The position numbers were made by a program, and so were the translations under genes. DNA of 64,000 bases from Effrenium voratum (lineage: Eukaryota; Sar; Dinophyceae; Suessiales; Symbiodiniaceae), in contig CAUJNA010001503.1 of NCBI GenBank assembly GCA_963377175.1, positions 1-64,000 on the forward strand, read 5' to 3'. Positions 1-12,232 of the stretch are shown here, piece by piece (position 1 is the first letter of the stretch; every line of letters begins with the position of its first letter). The notes under the pieces are model-generated. The model saw only the letters and a list, made by a program, of their open reading frames with translations, did not search any database and was not told the DNA's origin.

Positions 1-2197
1 CCAGAAACCGGTGCTCACGCGCTCCTGCTTGCCGTCTACTACCACCTCTTGAAGGTCGTAGACAGGCATGAGGCCTTGCAATCCATGCAGTGCATCCAGT
101 TGTTAGTCTATCACGACTGGGAGGGGGGTTGTCAAAACTTTGGCCCGTGTTTTGGGCCCTGCGTTTTCCTTGTGCCGCCTTTTTGGAGGGGGTACCACCG
201 AGGGCCCCTGATTTTGAAAACCCCACAACTGTCTGCCCAGGGCGTCTCACTGAGACGGCGCTGACCCGCTGCATCTACCTGGCTGTAAGGACAGTCATTC
301 TGTGAAGGTCGAAAGCTCGAGTGGTAAATCAGCCAGAACCACAAAAGTCGTGAGGTTGCTAGTGGCGTCACCTGTATCAGCCACCTTCTGCTTTGTTCTC
401 AGAACGTCGTTTCGGCGATGAGTCTTCAACTTGAGATAGTGTGTTGCTAGACTGTAACTCAAGGTTGAGAGGCTGGAACACGTATCTGGGAAGCTAGCTG
501 CTGGCTGCACATGCATTGCTTGATGCTTTGTCTGAAGCTGTGGACCATGCACATAGACATCAGACAATTGATCACATCGTACCTGCCGGACCCTCCAGTT
601 CCTGGCGTTCATGCTGCCCCCTCCCAGGCCGGCCAGTCATTTTCTCAAGCTTGCGGCGTCGGGGTTGCGCAGTACGCAAGCACCACACCCAAAGCAGCCA
701 CAGCAGCCAGGCCAGCACCTAGGAACGAGGAACTGTCGTGGAAGCTCGGGGGTGGGGGAAACGGTCGTGTGTGTGTGTGTGTTCAGCTGGTTCTTGGATC
801 TCTGGGGAGAACCCCAATGTTTGAGAGACTTCCTCTCAATTTGCCCCCTTTGCTCCTTCGCCCTGGCCTCTGCAGGCAAACTTCTGGACTTGCTCCGTGA
901 GACTGCGATCGGAAGGTGCCTGGCCAGTTTCACATCCGCTCCTCCTCTTGGATTGGCCATAAAGTTCATCTCAGCCCTCGCTTTTCCGGCCTTGCAGTCT
1001 CTCCCCTGCGGTGCTCGTCGGAGATGTTGCTGCATCTTCGAAGCAAGAATCGGTGAAGGAGCTGTGACCGAAGCAGAAATGTGTGCTTCTCCAAGCAAGA
1101 ATCGGTCCCCTAAAATGGTTAGCTTGGCTTCCTTTTGGCTTCCCTTCAAATACCAACCAATAGGGGGTCCGAATCCCATCTTGGAGAACATGGCCTTCTC
1201 CACATCCTCCTGGGCACCAGGTGCATGGCTCAGACGGGCCATGGCGTCCTGCATTCAACGCAGTTGATTTTTTTCCCTCCTGGAGGAAATTTGGGGAGAG
1301 GGGAGGGGACTCTCCCATGTCTCGACCGTGGAAATGTTGACCGAACCTCATCTCTCTTTCCCCAAGGGGTTCACAACAGCCTAGTCCCCTAGCAAAAATC
1401 AGCGCCAGCACCAAACCAAATGCACCCCACGAGTGCGTAAATGTTCGTCTCTCCCGGCCTCGACACCCGCTTGGTTCTGCACTTTCTGCCGAACCAGGGC
1501 CAGACTTTGCAAAGCCTTGGCGCAAAATGGCTATGTCGCAGGAAAAGTACTGCATCACAGCTCCATGCAGTCTGCCCCTGCCTCTCTTTGTAAGTTCAAG
1601 CATCGTGCGTCCAGCTCAGATGAAACTTTGTCATCCTATCTGTCACACTCAAGCTAGCTTCGCGCTGCGGCGGCACTTCTCGGTCCTGTGTCTCTGAATC
1701 CTTGCCGCCTGGAAGCAAAGTCCGGTGGCGCTGGCGGGTTGACGCATGTTGCCGTGTTGGAGGAGGTGTCGCAGCTTCAAGACGCAGTTCAAGCCGCATT
1801 ACCGAACTCTGCGCCTGCCAGCCGCCACTTTTGCAGCAAGGCTTCCTCCGCATCGGCCAGTCGTCCTGCCTGGCATCTTGCCATATCTCACAACTGGCAT
1901 TGAACACGTGTTCAGCCTTGGCCGCACCAAACGCCCATTCGCCGCACAGCTTTGCCCACTCCAGCGCAGACGCAGTTGCAACTTCCTGGGCTGGAAAAAG
2001 CAGCTTCGCTGGCGTTCTGCCATGTATCAAATGGCTCAGCAAGCCTTGAACATGCAGCCGTGCATCAGTTGGGACGGATAGAAGGTGTCTGGATGCATCA
2101 AGCGTCTCCTTCAGTCAAAAAAGAAAAGTGACTTGAGTCACAACCAGAAACTGGTACTAAAAGGGTCTAGCCAATGCAAAGTGGTTGGGACTATCAC
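1..2197. other. No confident gene; possible minus-strand exons
   Basis: I see no recognisable gene here. On the minus strand 1596-2042 is open for about 148 codons with an Ala-rich, protein-like stretch (AQEVATASALEWAKLCGEWA and following). Around 1190-1254 a short segment (MQDAMARLSHAPGAQEDVEK) also looks coding. These could be exons of an intron-rich gene on the same strand as all other host genes, but I found no homology and could not fix splice sites. A short GT run lies at 768-781. Confidence 0.3.
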
Positions 2198-2479
2198 TCA
2201 ATACCCTAAATCCACCCAAATCGGGTAGATTTCGAGGTGGCTTCCCTGCCTCCACGGCAGCCCGATCCCCGCGCATCTGGTGAAGGGAGCAAAGAGCTGC
2301 CTGAAGTCTTCGAATCCGATGGCTGCCATAAGGCTATGGGTCAAAAAACTGAACCAGGCAACCGCAGGCTTGAGTTCTTGTCCACCATGTAACCGGCTTC
2401 CATGTTGGGTGTTTGACCCACACCCGCAAAAAGCCTGGCCTGTGCTTGTAGCTGTCGCCGCTGGAACTTCGCCTGCAGA

Positions 2480-2819
2480 GGGGGCGAAGCTCAGCCCTAG
2501 GTGAAAGGCTCTTAGCTGCTTGGGGTTCTGATCGAAGAGTTTTTGCTCCGTTCCGCCGGGTAGGACGCCAATGTCTCTCAGGGAAGGATGCAAGTTTGCC
2601 AGTGGCCTGGCCTCTTCCGGCTCGTCCCCTGCGATCAAATCAGGCAAATCACACAAACGAAAACTCAGAACGGCCTCCTCCAGCGTGGAGCCTGCCCAGC
2701 GAGTTGTAGTACGGCATCTCTGGAACCTCCAGCGTGGAGCCTGCCCAGCGAGTTGTAGTACGGCATCTCTGGAACATGCACCGAGCTTGCAGGTCCAACT
2801 CGTTAAGCCTATGAACCAT
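2480..2819 (-). CDS. Possible exon broken by a tandem duplication
   Basis: On the minus strand a reading frame starts at an ATG at 2819 (MVHRLNELDLQARC) and runs into a 49-bp tandem duplication (2677-2774). After the duplication the protein-like sequence (EEAVLSFRLCDLPDLIAGDE) resumes in another frame. Since 49 is not a multiple of three, the extra copy alone explains the frame change. This suggests an exon, or an exon remnant, hit by a recent duplication. The product is not recognised, and neither end of the exon is fixed by clear splice sites. Confidence 0.25.
2677..2774. repeat. Perfect 49-bp tandem duplication
   Basis: Two adjacent copies (2677-2725 and 2726-2774) of a 49-bp unit beginning CCTCCAGCGTGGAGCC look identical by eye. 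This suggests a recent event. Confidence 0.9.
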
Positions 2820-3751
2820 TTTGGAGGGACATGGGCACTCTCCCATTTCACTGCTTGGTAAAGGGGGGGCGTCTCGCAAATGTTGCAAAAATAAGGGACT
2901 CTCGAATTGTCCCAGGGAAACAGCACCCTCTGTCCAACAATGGAAGTGGACCGGGCTTCCCCAAAAGCCCTCGGACTGTTGCACTGAGGGTCGATTTTGG
3001 CGCCATGCTGATGCCGAGGCCTTCCCTGAGCGAGCTTGAAGCACTCCAGGGCGCGCTCCAAAGCAGGCACCGCCTGGGGCGAAACATTTCACCCTCTGGC
3101 AAAGCAGCGGGGACCCGTTTCACCCATTGGCTGAAATCATGCCCTACATGGCTGTAAAGTGGCTGTACTTTGGCAGCTGTCGTTTGTTTGTCTCCTTAAC
3201 AACAACATGTCTTCATTTCACTCCAACCCCAATGAAACCACAAACCGAACCGATGGCCGTCCGCAACTGGAATCGGTCTTGGGCGCTTCTGACTTTGCCG
3301 AGAAGAGCTCCGGGCCAGGTCAGACTCATCTGCAGCCTATCGCCGTTGCCGTTGCATGGCGCGAGTTGGTCTCACAACATCATGGAGCTTCCCAAAAGTT
3401 GTGTTTTGACCACCAAAGAAACAAACTGTGTCTAAATCTAAAGGGAAACCAACAGGAAGCCATGGAAGCCGTGGAAGCCATGGAAGAGATGGACGGATTC
3501 TGCGAAACCGCCTCGAGCCTCGAGTCGAAGGCCCAGCTCCAAGACGGCGGTCCCTTCCAGCGCTGCATCGGTACCCGGCCTGCAAGGTTCCCGAAATGGC
3601 TGTTAAACCCTCCGCAAAAAGTATTTACCTGTTTGTGGGTTTAGTGGAAAACCCCTTGACTTCCCAAAAGTGAAAGTCTAAAGATCCAACCCAATAGCAG
3701 ATAAGTCCCCTTTTGGTTGGTCGAGACTTTCCTCTGGTCAGCTTCCCCCCT

Positions 3752-3858
3752 AATTGGTGGTTTGGATTGGTTTTCTGGCGGTTGAGGAGGGGTTTCCTAT
3801 TTACCCTCTACAAGAACCAGAGATTCAATTCCCTAGTCACCAATCCAAACCACCAATT
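3752..3858. repeat. Foldback (MITE-like) repeat with 19-bp perfect arms
   Basis: The left arm at 3752-3770 (AATTGGTGGTTTGGATTGG) is the exact reverse complement of 3840-3858, with 69 bp between them. Related half-arms recur near 10,998-11,030, 45,350-45,365 and 50,343-50,370, so this seems to be a dispersed family. No transposase is encoded. A MITE or foldback element is the natural reading, but no target duplication is obvious. Confidence 0.6.
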
Positions 3859-5787
3859 GAGGGTTGCCTGATCTCGGGTGATGTTTTTTCAGAGGAATTA
3901 TAGGGCACCTGACCAAGGCAATGCAAGGCACAGCATGGAGGCCTCTGAAGTGCCTGAGCCGCTCGGCGAAACAAAGGCAGAGACTCCTGGCACATCTATG
4001 ACCAGTTGGACCACATGATCGGATGACGTGTGCTATGATCCGAAGTGGGTGTGTTGAAGTTGGCGCGTCTGCATAGTGACTTGAAGGTGATTGCTCAAAC
4101 ATGTGCAGTCATGGCGCTCGCGGGATGGAGCGTTGACTTGGACTGCCAGCAAAAGCTCACAGGAAAAACGGATGTCAAACAGGAAAAAAGTGTTGGTTTA
4201 CTTTTGGGTTCCCTTTAGACCACCCAAAAAGAGTACGCTCCAAAAAACACACCATGCCGACGATTCACGGCTTCGCCATGACACTTTGGCCAATCTGCCG
4301 TGTCAAAACAACAATGGAGTCCATATTCAACCAAACTGACCTGAAAAGGACCTGGGCTTGTCTTGTTTCAAGGGTACTCATTTTTGTGGCTTCAAAGGAA
4401 GACCAAAAAGGCAGCCATTTTGGAGGTCCCCTCTAAAAAATCAAAATGACACAGCTACCTATCCTTTCATCAAGGCAGTGGCAAAGGGCTCCTCCTGGGA
4501 AGCCTCGGCAGCATGACCCATGGAAAGGTGCAGGAGCCCTTCACGCCTCGGGGAAATTCACACGCGCGTGCAACGGACGCAACGGACGCAACGTACGTCC
4601 CAAACGGAACACGCGAAAGTCTTTGGGCCCAATTGGTCTTGACGCAGCTTGTTGTGGCTGACATTTGCGCAGCCCCCTCTTCTCGTTCCCCAAACGAAAA
4701 ACTTGACATTGGGTTCCACATGTTTACAAAGCTGTACATGGTGAAACCAGGAACCACCCCTTTTTCACGGCCTTTCGGCTCAACCTAGGCATTCTCCACA
4801 TGTCCGGCCTTGAAAACTCCGGCTCCTTGAAGGGCACCTGAAGCCGATTCCCCAAACCCCAACGAGTTGGGAAGTGTCTCCTGCAAAAGGGGCTCCATTT
4901 GGAACGTCCGCCTGGTTCTATCTAGATCTGTTGGATGCCTGGCCTGCGTCCCTGGGGGCGCCTTCAGCAGCGCGGCCGCCCTGCGCTGACTGCGCAGGGC
5001 GCCTGCCTCAAAGTGCGCGGTAGGGTTCCCTTTATGTCTAAGCAACAAAATAAAACATCCCCAAGAAGCCTCATCTCGGGCCAAAAAGATGATGTTTAAA
5101 ATCACCCGGGGACCCCTGATCATGGAAGTCGACAGGAGGGTTTGGGAAAGCCTCCATCTTCAAATGATCTCCCCCCTTCCACTACCGGCACTGGAACTCT
5201 GCAAGAGCCGCGGGCATTTCAACCAGCTGAACCCTAGGTCTGCAGCGAAGTCGCGCTTGGCTGCCAGGCAGTCCCCCAGCCCCTGAGCGTCGACGCGTCG
5301 ACCCAAATCCACGCAAACGATCAGAAAGGGCAGCTGCACCCTATGGATTGGGACTTTCCTTTACAGATCTATGCCTTACGTGGCCTGACCCTCCCGCCTC
5401 CAGCGCATCAAAGCCCAGCGATCGCAGAGCTTGAGCACTTAGAACCTCTATTGGCCCGCCCTGCTCCTCAGGGCTACAGCCTCTTGCTTCACAGCAACAG
5501 GGACCTTCACGAATGTGTACCAAGAAGGGCATGGGAACATTGGGGCCCGGTCTTGACCCTGGCTTTTGTGGGTGAAATTTGAACTTGGGCCCATCCTCAC
5601 CAAACGAACAAAAGACTGCCGGTAAATGGGCCCAATCATTAAGAAAACACACAGAGATTGAATGACACATGCTGTGACTTCCCCCGCAAAGGTATCTGTG
5701 AAAGCATTTGTCCCCTCACCTGAAATTTACCTGTAACCTATAAACGAGGTAAAGGTCCATGACATTCTTCCCTCAAAGGCGGCTTAC
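3859..5787. other. No gene seen
   Basis: No convincing coding sequence was found on either strand. The region has intron-like or intergenic texture, including a short GGACGCAAC tandem near 4571-4592. Confidence 0.4.
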
Positions 5788-7310
5788 CTTTTGTCAGCTG
5801 ATCATTTGCTCCCGCCTTTTGATCCAGGAATTCAATGGCCCGAGTGAAGAGCTTCTCTGCCTCCAAAAAAACATGTTGAGGCGAGCGACTGCGCTCATGT
5901 GGGTGTCTGTTGCTTGGGGTACCCCTTCGGGTCTGGTCGTTCAAACACATGGGTGCATCACTCAACAATTCGCCTCGGCCCCCAAAACCGGGAAGCGGAC
6001 AGACTTCTCGCCAATCCTTGCACTGCGGTAAGCAGCCAATACCATGCGCCCCCTTGGGAAGACAGATCTCGCCGCATAGGTTCTCGAGGTTCTCCAGGTC
6101 GGGAACTTCAGGCACGCTCCCGCGGTTGCTTTCGCGAACCTCAGAGTCCTGTTCAGTTCCGCTTGGATGTGGCTGCCACCGCCGCACAAGCGTCGCTCTG
6201 CCGGTGTGGCTGGCCACCCTGGGTTCTGATCCGGTTTTTCTCTGCCACCTGCTGAAGTCAAAGCTCTACCTGCTTAACCAGATTGCGGGCCATATCATCT
6301 TCTGCGGCGCCGAACAACAAAGTCATTGACACGCACCGCTTTCCTGGCTAGCCGAAATAGATGACGAGCTGAGCCACCCAAGCACTGCCTCACAGCACTG
6401 GTGCGTCAGCAAGTCCGTACAAGCTCCTAGCAAGCTGCGGGCAGCTTCGCCAAGAATGCCGCTCGGACATTCCCCCAAATGAGGAAGCCTTGCCTTGGCC
6501 ACCGGTTTACTGTCTGTGGCCTTCCATGTCAGCCACACTTGCCCGGGAAACAGGACGGGTTGGACGAGCTGTTATACTTACAGGCTTGGCTGCGGGGTTT
6601 CCACCAAGCCCCTACTGCGGCTGCAGCCTCAGCCAAGGCAACTCCCCCCAGCCCTTCCATGTAGAAACACGTGAGCATGCACCCACTTCATCTTGCAAGC
6701 CAGCTCGCGCATTTCCGCGCCAACTCATTCGCAGAAACACGGCACTTGAAGGCAAACCAAACACCAGCGCTTCAAAGCCAACCAAAAGAATCTGGCTGAT
6801 ACTGGCGGAGGCGAGCAACCCTCAAGATGGATGGCATCCTTTGACTTCTCTTTTAATCCAACCAAAAGGCGGTCCCCAAAACAAGGCGATACCACGTTTG
6901 TGGCTTGGCTAAAAAAGCGTTTCCGGACGGAAGCCGCCCAAACCAAAGGAGTTCCCCTGCCCACGTCGCGCCTCTGCAGGCTTGCTTTGCTTAAGCAAGG
7001 CAACGCCCAGCCGCACCCAGTCTGGAACTTCTTGGCCCTTGGCGAAACAGCATGGGGCTCCGTTCTTCGGGTAAAGAAAACAAGCAAATGCTTGGGCGCG
7101 CACCCAAGAAGTGGGTTCCGGATTAAGCTTCTTCTCCAGCTGCGCAACTTGGTTCTGCACGTCCTCTGAAAGCGTTTTGAGTTCAGAGGCTTTCCGGTAG
7201 AAACTGACAAAAATGTGCAGCGCCAGGCCTTCTCATTTCGCTCTTTGGCCCACTGACTTGCTGCGGAGAGCCACTGCCTGGCGGCCCAGAGTCTTGGCAT
7301 GATTTGACCA
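5788..7310 (-). CDS. Candidate multi-exon gene with a TPR-like exon and coiled-coil exons
   Basis: Several short minus-strand segments look like exons of one gene, in order: about 7215-7290 (LWAARQWLSAASQWAKERNE), about 7125-7200 (KASELKTLSEDVQNQVAQLE, coiled-coil-like), about 6265-6320 (FGAAEDDMARNLVKQ ending AG^GTAGAG), about 6050-6120 (EVPDLENLENLCGEICLPKG), and 5788-5860. The last is the best: it opens after GAG^G, closes AAAG^GTAAGC, and encodes 24 residues (AEKLFTRAIEFLDQKAGAND and four more) resembling a tetratricopeptide helix. I do not recognise the protein, phases were not checked for every junction, and some segments may be chance. Confidence 0.35.
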
Positions 7311-9057
7311 AAGTTCGCCAACTTGCTGACCTTGCTCAACCCCGAAAACAAACAAAAAAGCAGTAGCTGCTGGGACCTTTGGTGGCTACTCCATCTGTTG
7401 GGTTTCGAAATCCAAGCAAATGCCACCAAGTGGGTCCGACTCGTATTTGATTTCTGAAGCCGAAGCCTTGCAGCGTTCGCATTCCGCTGGTCTGCGCCGA
7501 GACGGGCCAGCACCAAAGCAGCCTAGTCATTCCATGCTTGGCGCACACTCTCTGGGTTTGTCTGCCAACTTTGGACCCCAAATGGGTGCCCTCAGGACAC
7601 TCCCATTTTTTTTGTTTTTTTTTGGTCAGAATATGGACTTCAATACTCCAATAATGGCTGTTTTCCTTCTGGCCTTCCTTTCAAACAATCCACCACAAAC
7701 CCATGTGGGCGAGTCGCATGCGGATTCTTCTGGTCCAGCTTCAAGGCTGCGTGCGCCAGGCGATGAGCGGTTTCGGCAGCCTATCGTTCCGGCGCCCATT
7801 CGCAGGTGGGTGGCGCGTTCCAGATTGAGGGCTCTTCATATCGAGTCAAAACCTGCGAACTAGTTACAATGTGGGTCAAAACCAATGGTACCATTTTGGG
7901 GTAGGTGAATTCACCACCCATTTTAGAGCCTATTTCGTGGTTGGATTGGGATGCTCACTGACAGGATTTTGACCCATGGCCATGTGCACATTCCTAACAG
8001 CACAAGACCCGCCGTCCTGCTCCACCTGCTTTTGTCCCGCGGCCCCCAGCGGCATGGAAGCCACCTGCCGACCCAAATCCACCGGGCTCGACGCTCGCAC
8101 GGGCCGGCGCTCGCGGAAAGCCCCGCGGGCGCCGGAAAACCGGGACCAAAGGAGGTCTACCATTTGGACATCAACCATATGCACATGAACCATGGGAAGA
8201 AAAAGAAGAGAAGAGACCACCAAGAGGTCGCCCAAGGAAGTGAACCATGGGCAAATCGACATCGACAATCCGGCACCTGCAAGGCCAGGCAGGCGGCGTT
8301 CAGGCGGCACTGAAGAGCCACCTCGACCTTGGCACTCCCGACCCATGGTCCATCCGGACCCATCTGGACCCATCAGGAGCCAGATTGATGGAAGGCACCT
8401 GAAAAGAAATATGTTCCCTTCCAAGTCTCCAATGCGCCATGTTGAAAGGCCGGGGAGGGGAAGAAGTACTGAGAAACAGGAATGCTGGACGTGCTCTGCG
8501 CCTGGCTGCCTGCTTGTTGAAGTTGTTCTCTTTCAAGAGCTCGTCAGCTCTGCAATACATGGTCACGGCCTTCAGTGCAGCTCCACCAAACTGCACACTT
8601 GTTCCCCACACGTGGGACGCTACGGGGTGCGAGTTTCAATCAAAGGGTGGACATCATGCCGGTGGGAGTTCATGTCCACCAACCACTTTTGAGGTGGTTT
8701 CTCACAGAAAGTCAGCCATTAGCCAACCTCGTCCTCCCTGAACCAACAGCTCCAGGCCTGCGCCAAGCATTCCTGGCGTTCAGGCAGCGCCTCACGTGCT
8801 GAGAGAAATTATCTGGCTTCTGATTGGTCAATCACCTGCAAAAGGTGAGGCTGCATCTCAATGAAAACCGGAAGCTTTCAAAGGCTCTTCATGTTGCTAC
8901 AGTGCTCTCCGCGATTGGCTTGTGAAGCAGAAGAATGACAGTCCGAAAACACGCCTACCTCAATGATGAGTTTCTTTGAATCAACAGTGGCAACAATTAG
9001 GAGGACAAAAAAACTGGCAACGTCCCGCAATGCAACACAGGAAGGAGCACACAAACA
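7311..9057. other. No confident gene
   Basis: One weak minus-strand exon candidate lies near 7995-8070 (VASMPLGAAGQKQVEQDGGS after a CAG^G). Otherwise nothing can be supported. Confidence 0.35.
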
Positions 9058-9235
<178 letters not shown>

Positions 9236-9849
9236 TAGCCAACAAGCCTGCTGGTAGGACACGCTACACAAGAGCCACGGCACAAACGAACTTGCAGCAC
9301 TTTGGAAGTTCGGACTCATCTGTGTTGCACCTGCCGGATGATGTGCGACAGCAGTGACTGCTGGTAGATCCCCCGCTTCAGCATGCTTCAACCATCATTG
9401 TGTGAACACCCATCTGTGGGTTTCGCTCTGAAAACTGATGCCGCTCTCGGACATTTGCATAGGGATTTACGTCCGCCAAGAATATCTGAAGGTGCCGCCA
9501 TCGAAGCAAAAAGAAACACCACCATGCAGCATCCCGATTTTAGCAAGACACCTATTCAGCTGTTGCACGTATATGCAATCCAGATGTTCCGGCATTCCAA
9601 GCTTCCAAACAAGCGCGACGGTTGGGCAAGCACCTTCGAGCAGAACTTTGAAACTCAATTCAGTGCCACAGTCCCCCCTGCCGATTTGCCCAACCCCAAG
9701 TGCCTTAGATTGCGCGTGGTGGGCCAATGCGTTGGCCTCGTGCGAGCGGGGGCATAGAATCCATCTTGCCTCAACACGGTCATCAAGGGTATATTGGTGC
9801 TTACTGAAACCAGATAGTAGAACTACCTGCTGAAACGGCCCATTGAGGC

Positions 9850-11190
9850 TTTAATTGAGGTCTTGGGCTGCTCGGGTACGTTCATGCGAAATCTTGGCCA
9901 GGAGTCACTGGGTGAACTCAACAAAAGCTCGCCCTCTCTGGCCTGCTCCCGGAGCTCTTTGGCTTGCGAGAACGAGGCTTCCCCTTCCTCATCAAGATCT
10001 GGGTCGTCCTGCAGTTGTGACTTGTGTGTGATGTGCAGCAAGCTCAAAAGAATTACTTGCTTCAGGGTCAGCTATACCTCCTTCTTAGGCCATAACATGT
10101 TCATATATTGATATGTCCTTCCTGAATCAGCAGTTTCAAGGGTGAAACGCCCTCTACGACCGCTTCAGGCCTCTAAGAAGGCCCATTTGGACCAAGTTGC
10201 CATCAATTGAGCAAGCCCAGCTCCCTGAACGCTTGGCACATGCTTGTCATGTTTTGTCACAAGCCTATTCCACTGATGGAAGTGAATTTTGCGTACACGT
10301 CGCGCTGCGGAACGTGTGACAACCCATCAATTCTGTCAACACTTGAGGACGAATGTGACGATTTGCAAACTGGCAATTTCTCGTCGCGCCGATGAGCCTC
10401 ATCTTTTGCGGGCGCAGGCGCTTTTGCTACTTGAAGCCGCGAAGCAAAACTCAGCGCCGGGGACTTGTCCCCATTTCCTATGGTTGTCGAGGGCCCCAGA
10501 CCCCCCCCCCCAAATCCCAAGAGAGGCGTAATAGAGGCTAACAGGGTTCGTTTTGGATGCCAGATTTTGGGGGGGGGCCCTAACAATCATGGGACCTTTT
10601 TGGCGAAGCGGGCTGTGTCATGGCCACTGTGAGCCTTCTATTTCGCAAGCTCGCATGAAGCATCGCTTCATGCGAATCTCTGCTCCACATCACCAAAGCG
10701 AGCAAACGTCTGCTCATGTTCTGCCCCTGGCGCTGCGGTCAGTGCATGAGCCACACTCAACATGTGCGGCTCCCATAATGCACGTGCAAAATTGGGGGGA
10801 CGATTCCGTCCCACTGTTTCTGGGAAGCTTAGTGAGCACCCCCGTGTCCCCAAATAGACCACCGAAACCTCACTGACCAGTGCATTCAAGCTGCGGATCT
10901 GCGTGTCTGCTGTCACGGTTGAGGAAGCGAGCCTCGGGTTTCCGGCGGTCGGAGCCTGGTGGTTTAGAGCTTGGCTTCTCATGTGCCAAGAACCAGGGCA
11001 CCCCCGCAAACCACCAATCCAAATCACCAAGGTAACCCGAAAGCACCGGCATGGATCAGGGAAATCCCACAAAGAAGCACTGAGGCTGCAGCATACCTTT
11101 TACCTGCGCAGCTGTGTATGGCCCAGATTCTTGATCAGCTTCGTCTTTAATGATCCATCGGCCTTGGCGACTGCAAGCACTACTGCAGTG
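9850..11190 (-). CDS. Candidate exons of an unrecognised minus-strand gene
   Basis: Short protein-like segments on the minus strand suggest exons: about 11,104-11,180 (AVAKADGSLKTKLIKNLGHT, closing CAG^GTAAAAG), about 10,670-10,755 (LTAAPGAEHEQTFARFGDVE), and about 9,880-10,020 (DDPDLDEEGEASFSQAKELR, acidic and helical). They may belong with the 5.8-7.3 kb candidates as one long gene. The product is not recognised and the full intron-exon chain is not resolved. The retrotransposon insertion at 11.29 kb lies just upstream, so it may have landed in this gene's 5' region. Confidence 0.3.
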
Positions 11191-11205
11191 TCAATACCAA
11201 CTGTC

Positions 11206-11293
11206 ACACAAACAAACAAACAAACAAAGAAACAAACAAACAAACAAAAGAACGGAAGAACAAAAGAACAAACAAACAAACAAACAAACAAAC
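11206..11293. repeat. (CAAA)n microsatellite, left flank of the retrotransposon
   Basis: An imperfect CAAA array runs directly into the left LTR. Its last five bases (CAAAC, 11,289-11,293) match the five bases after the right LTR (34,470-34,474). It is the left half of the insertion target. Confidence 0.95.
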
Positions 11294-11676
11294 TGTGATT
11301 CGGGCACGAACCTGTGCCCAGGCAATGGGTAAGTTGGGGTAAACAAGCCACAAAAGAAAGGTTCCCCAAAAGCAAACCAATCCCCGGTCCCAAAGATCAG
11401 GGTTTCCCACACACCAGAGAACAACAACCAAAGGAAAACAAACCAAACCAGAAAAGGGTTAACCCGCAACCTTGGTCGACAACAGGCCGCACGACTGGTC
11501 CCTACCAACCTGGCGGCGGCCCGAGGTCTCTTTCTCCCCCGAGATGCCGTCGGTCGACGCAGGGGTTCGGCGACGCCCATTCGAGGCGCGACGGAACCCA
11601 AAACTTGAGCCAAAACACCACAGGTCGGTCACTAACGCGACGTCCCTGATGATGATATTAACCATGGCTAATCACA
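11294..11676 (-). repeat. 3' LTR of the retrotransposon
   Basis: This is the left LTR in window coordinates and the downstream LTR in element orientation. It ends in the 7-bp inverted TGTGATT/AATCACA. Compared with the other LTR, the first about 163 bp are identical, the next about 148 bp differ at roughly a quarter of positions, and the last about 85 bp differ at one position. Confidence 0.95.
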
Positions 11677-11684
11677 CCCCCCTC
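11677..11684 (-). promoter_or_regulatory. Polypurine tract
   Basis: Read on the minus strand, GAGGGGGG lies immediately upstream of the 3' LTR start TGTGATT, where LTR elements prime plus-strand DNA synthesis. It independently confirms the element's orientation. Confidence 0.8.
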
Positions 11685-12232
11685 ACGAGGAGCCCGTCAT
11701 ATGACGGGTGGAGCGTGCCATTTACTGATAGGATTTAACTGCTCGCATGCGTCCGCAAACAGCTGGACACTACCGCCGTCAGCGGTGGAGCAAACCCACA
11801 AAGGCAGTTGCGCGACATCCCGGGCATTAAATTCCCGCCACCACCCGAATTAATCGGGGTAACGCTGTCCAACAAACCTTGTGGAAAAGTCCACATGACG
11901 ACACTAGGTCACAACTGTTTGCATCAACAATGCAAGAAGTTTAATTCTTATCAGAAGCCATGAAATAAAAGATAACGTATGTCCATTAGTACCCTCGCCT
12001 AACGGCAAGAGGTACTCCTGACCATGCGTACCTGAATAAAAATGCTTGAATTCAGCAAACCCGGGAGTAACCCCCCATCAGTTTGCTTTCCCTCTCACTC
12101 ACACTGCTCCCTGATGAACACGTCCAGCAGCCCAGCAGCGGTATGGGAGAGACATGACCTCCGCGCCTCAGCGGTCCGGGAGGAACATCACCACCTCCGC
12201 ACCGCGCCGACCATTGGAGAACGGACGCAAGC
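11685..12232 (-). other. Noncoding 3' untranslated region of the retrotransposon
   Basis: About 550 bp lie between the last coding frame and the polypurine tract. I see no protein-like frame. Small palindromes are present (for example CACCGC/GCGGTG near 11,772-11,790), as is the most downstream clear copy of the mini-hairpin family near 11,998. Confidence 0.5.

Noticed and set aside
637..1267. Overlapping frames of about 200 codons on both strands
   Set aside because: No family resemblance; mostly low-complexity translations.
6725..7516. A single 263-codon minus-strand gene
   Set aside because: Only parts look like protein and they fall in different frames, so short exons fit better.
10495..10580. 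Poly-C and poly-G runs as a structured element
   Set aside because: Two homopolymer-rich runs facing each other; the pairing is explained by low complexity.
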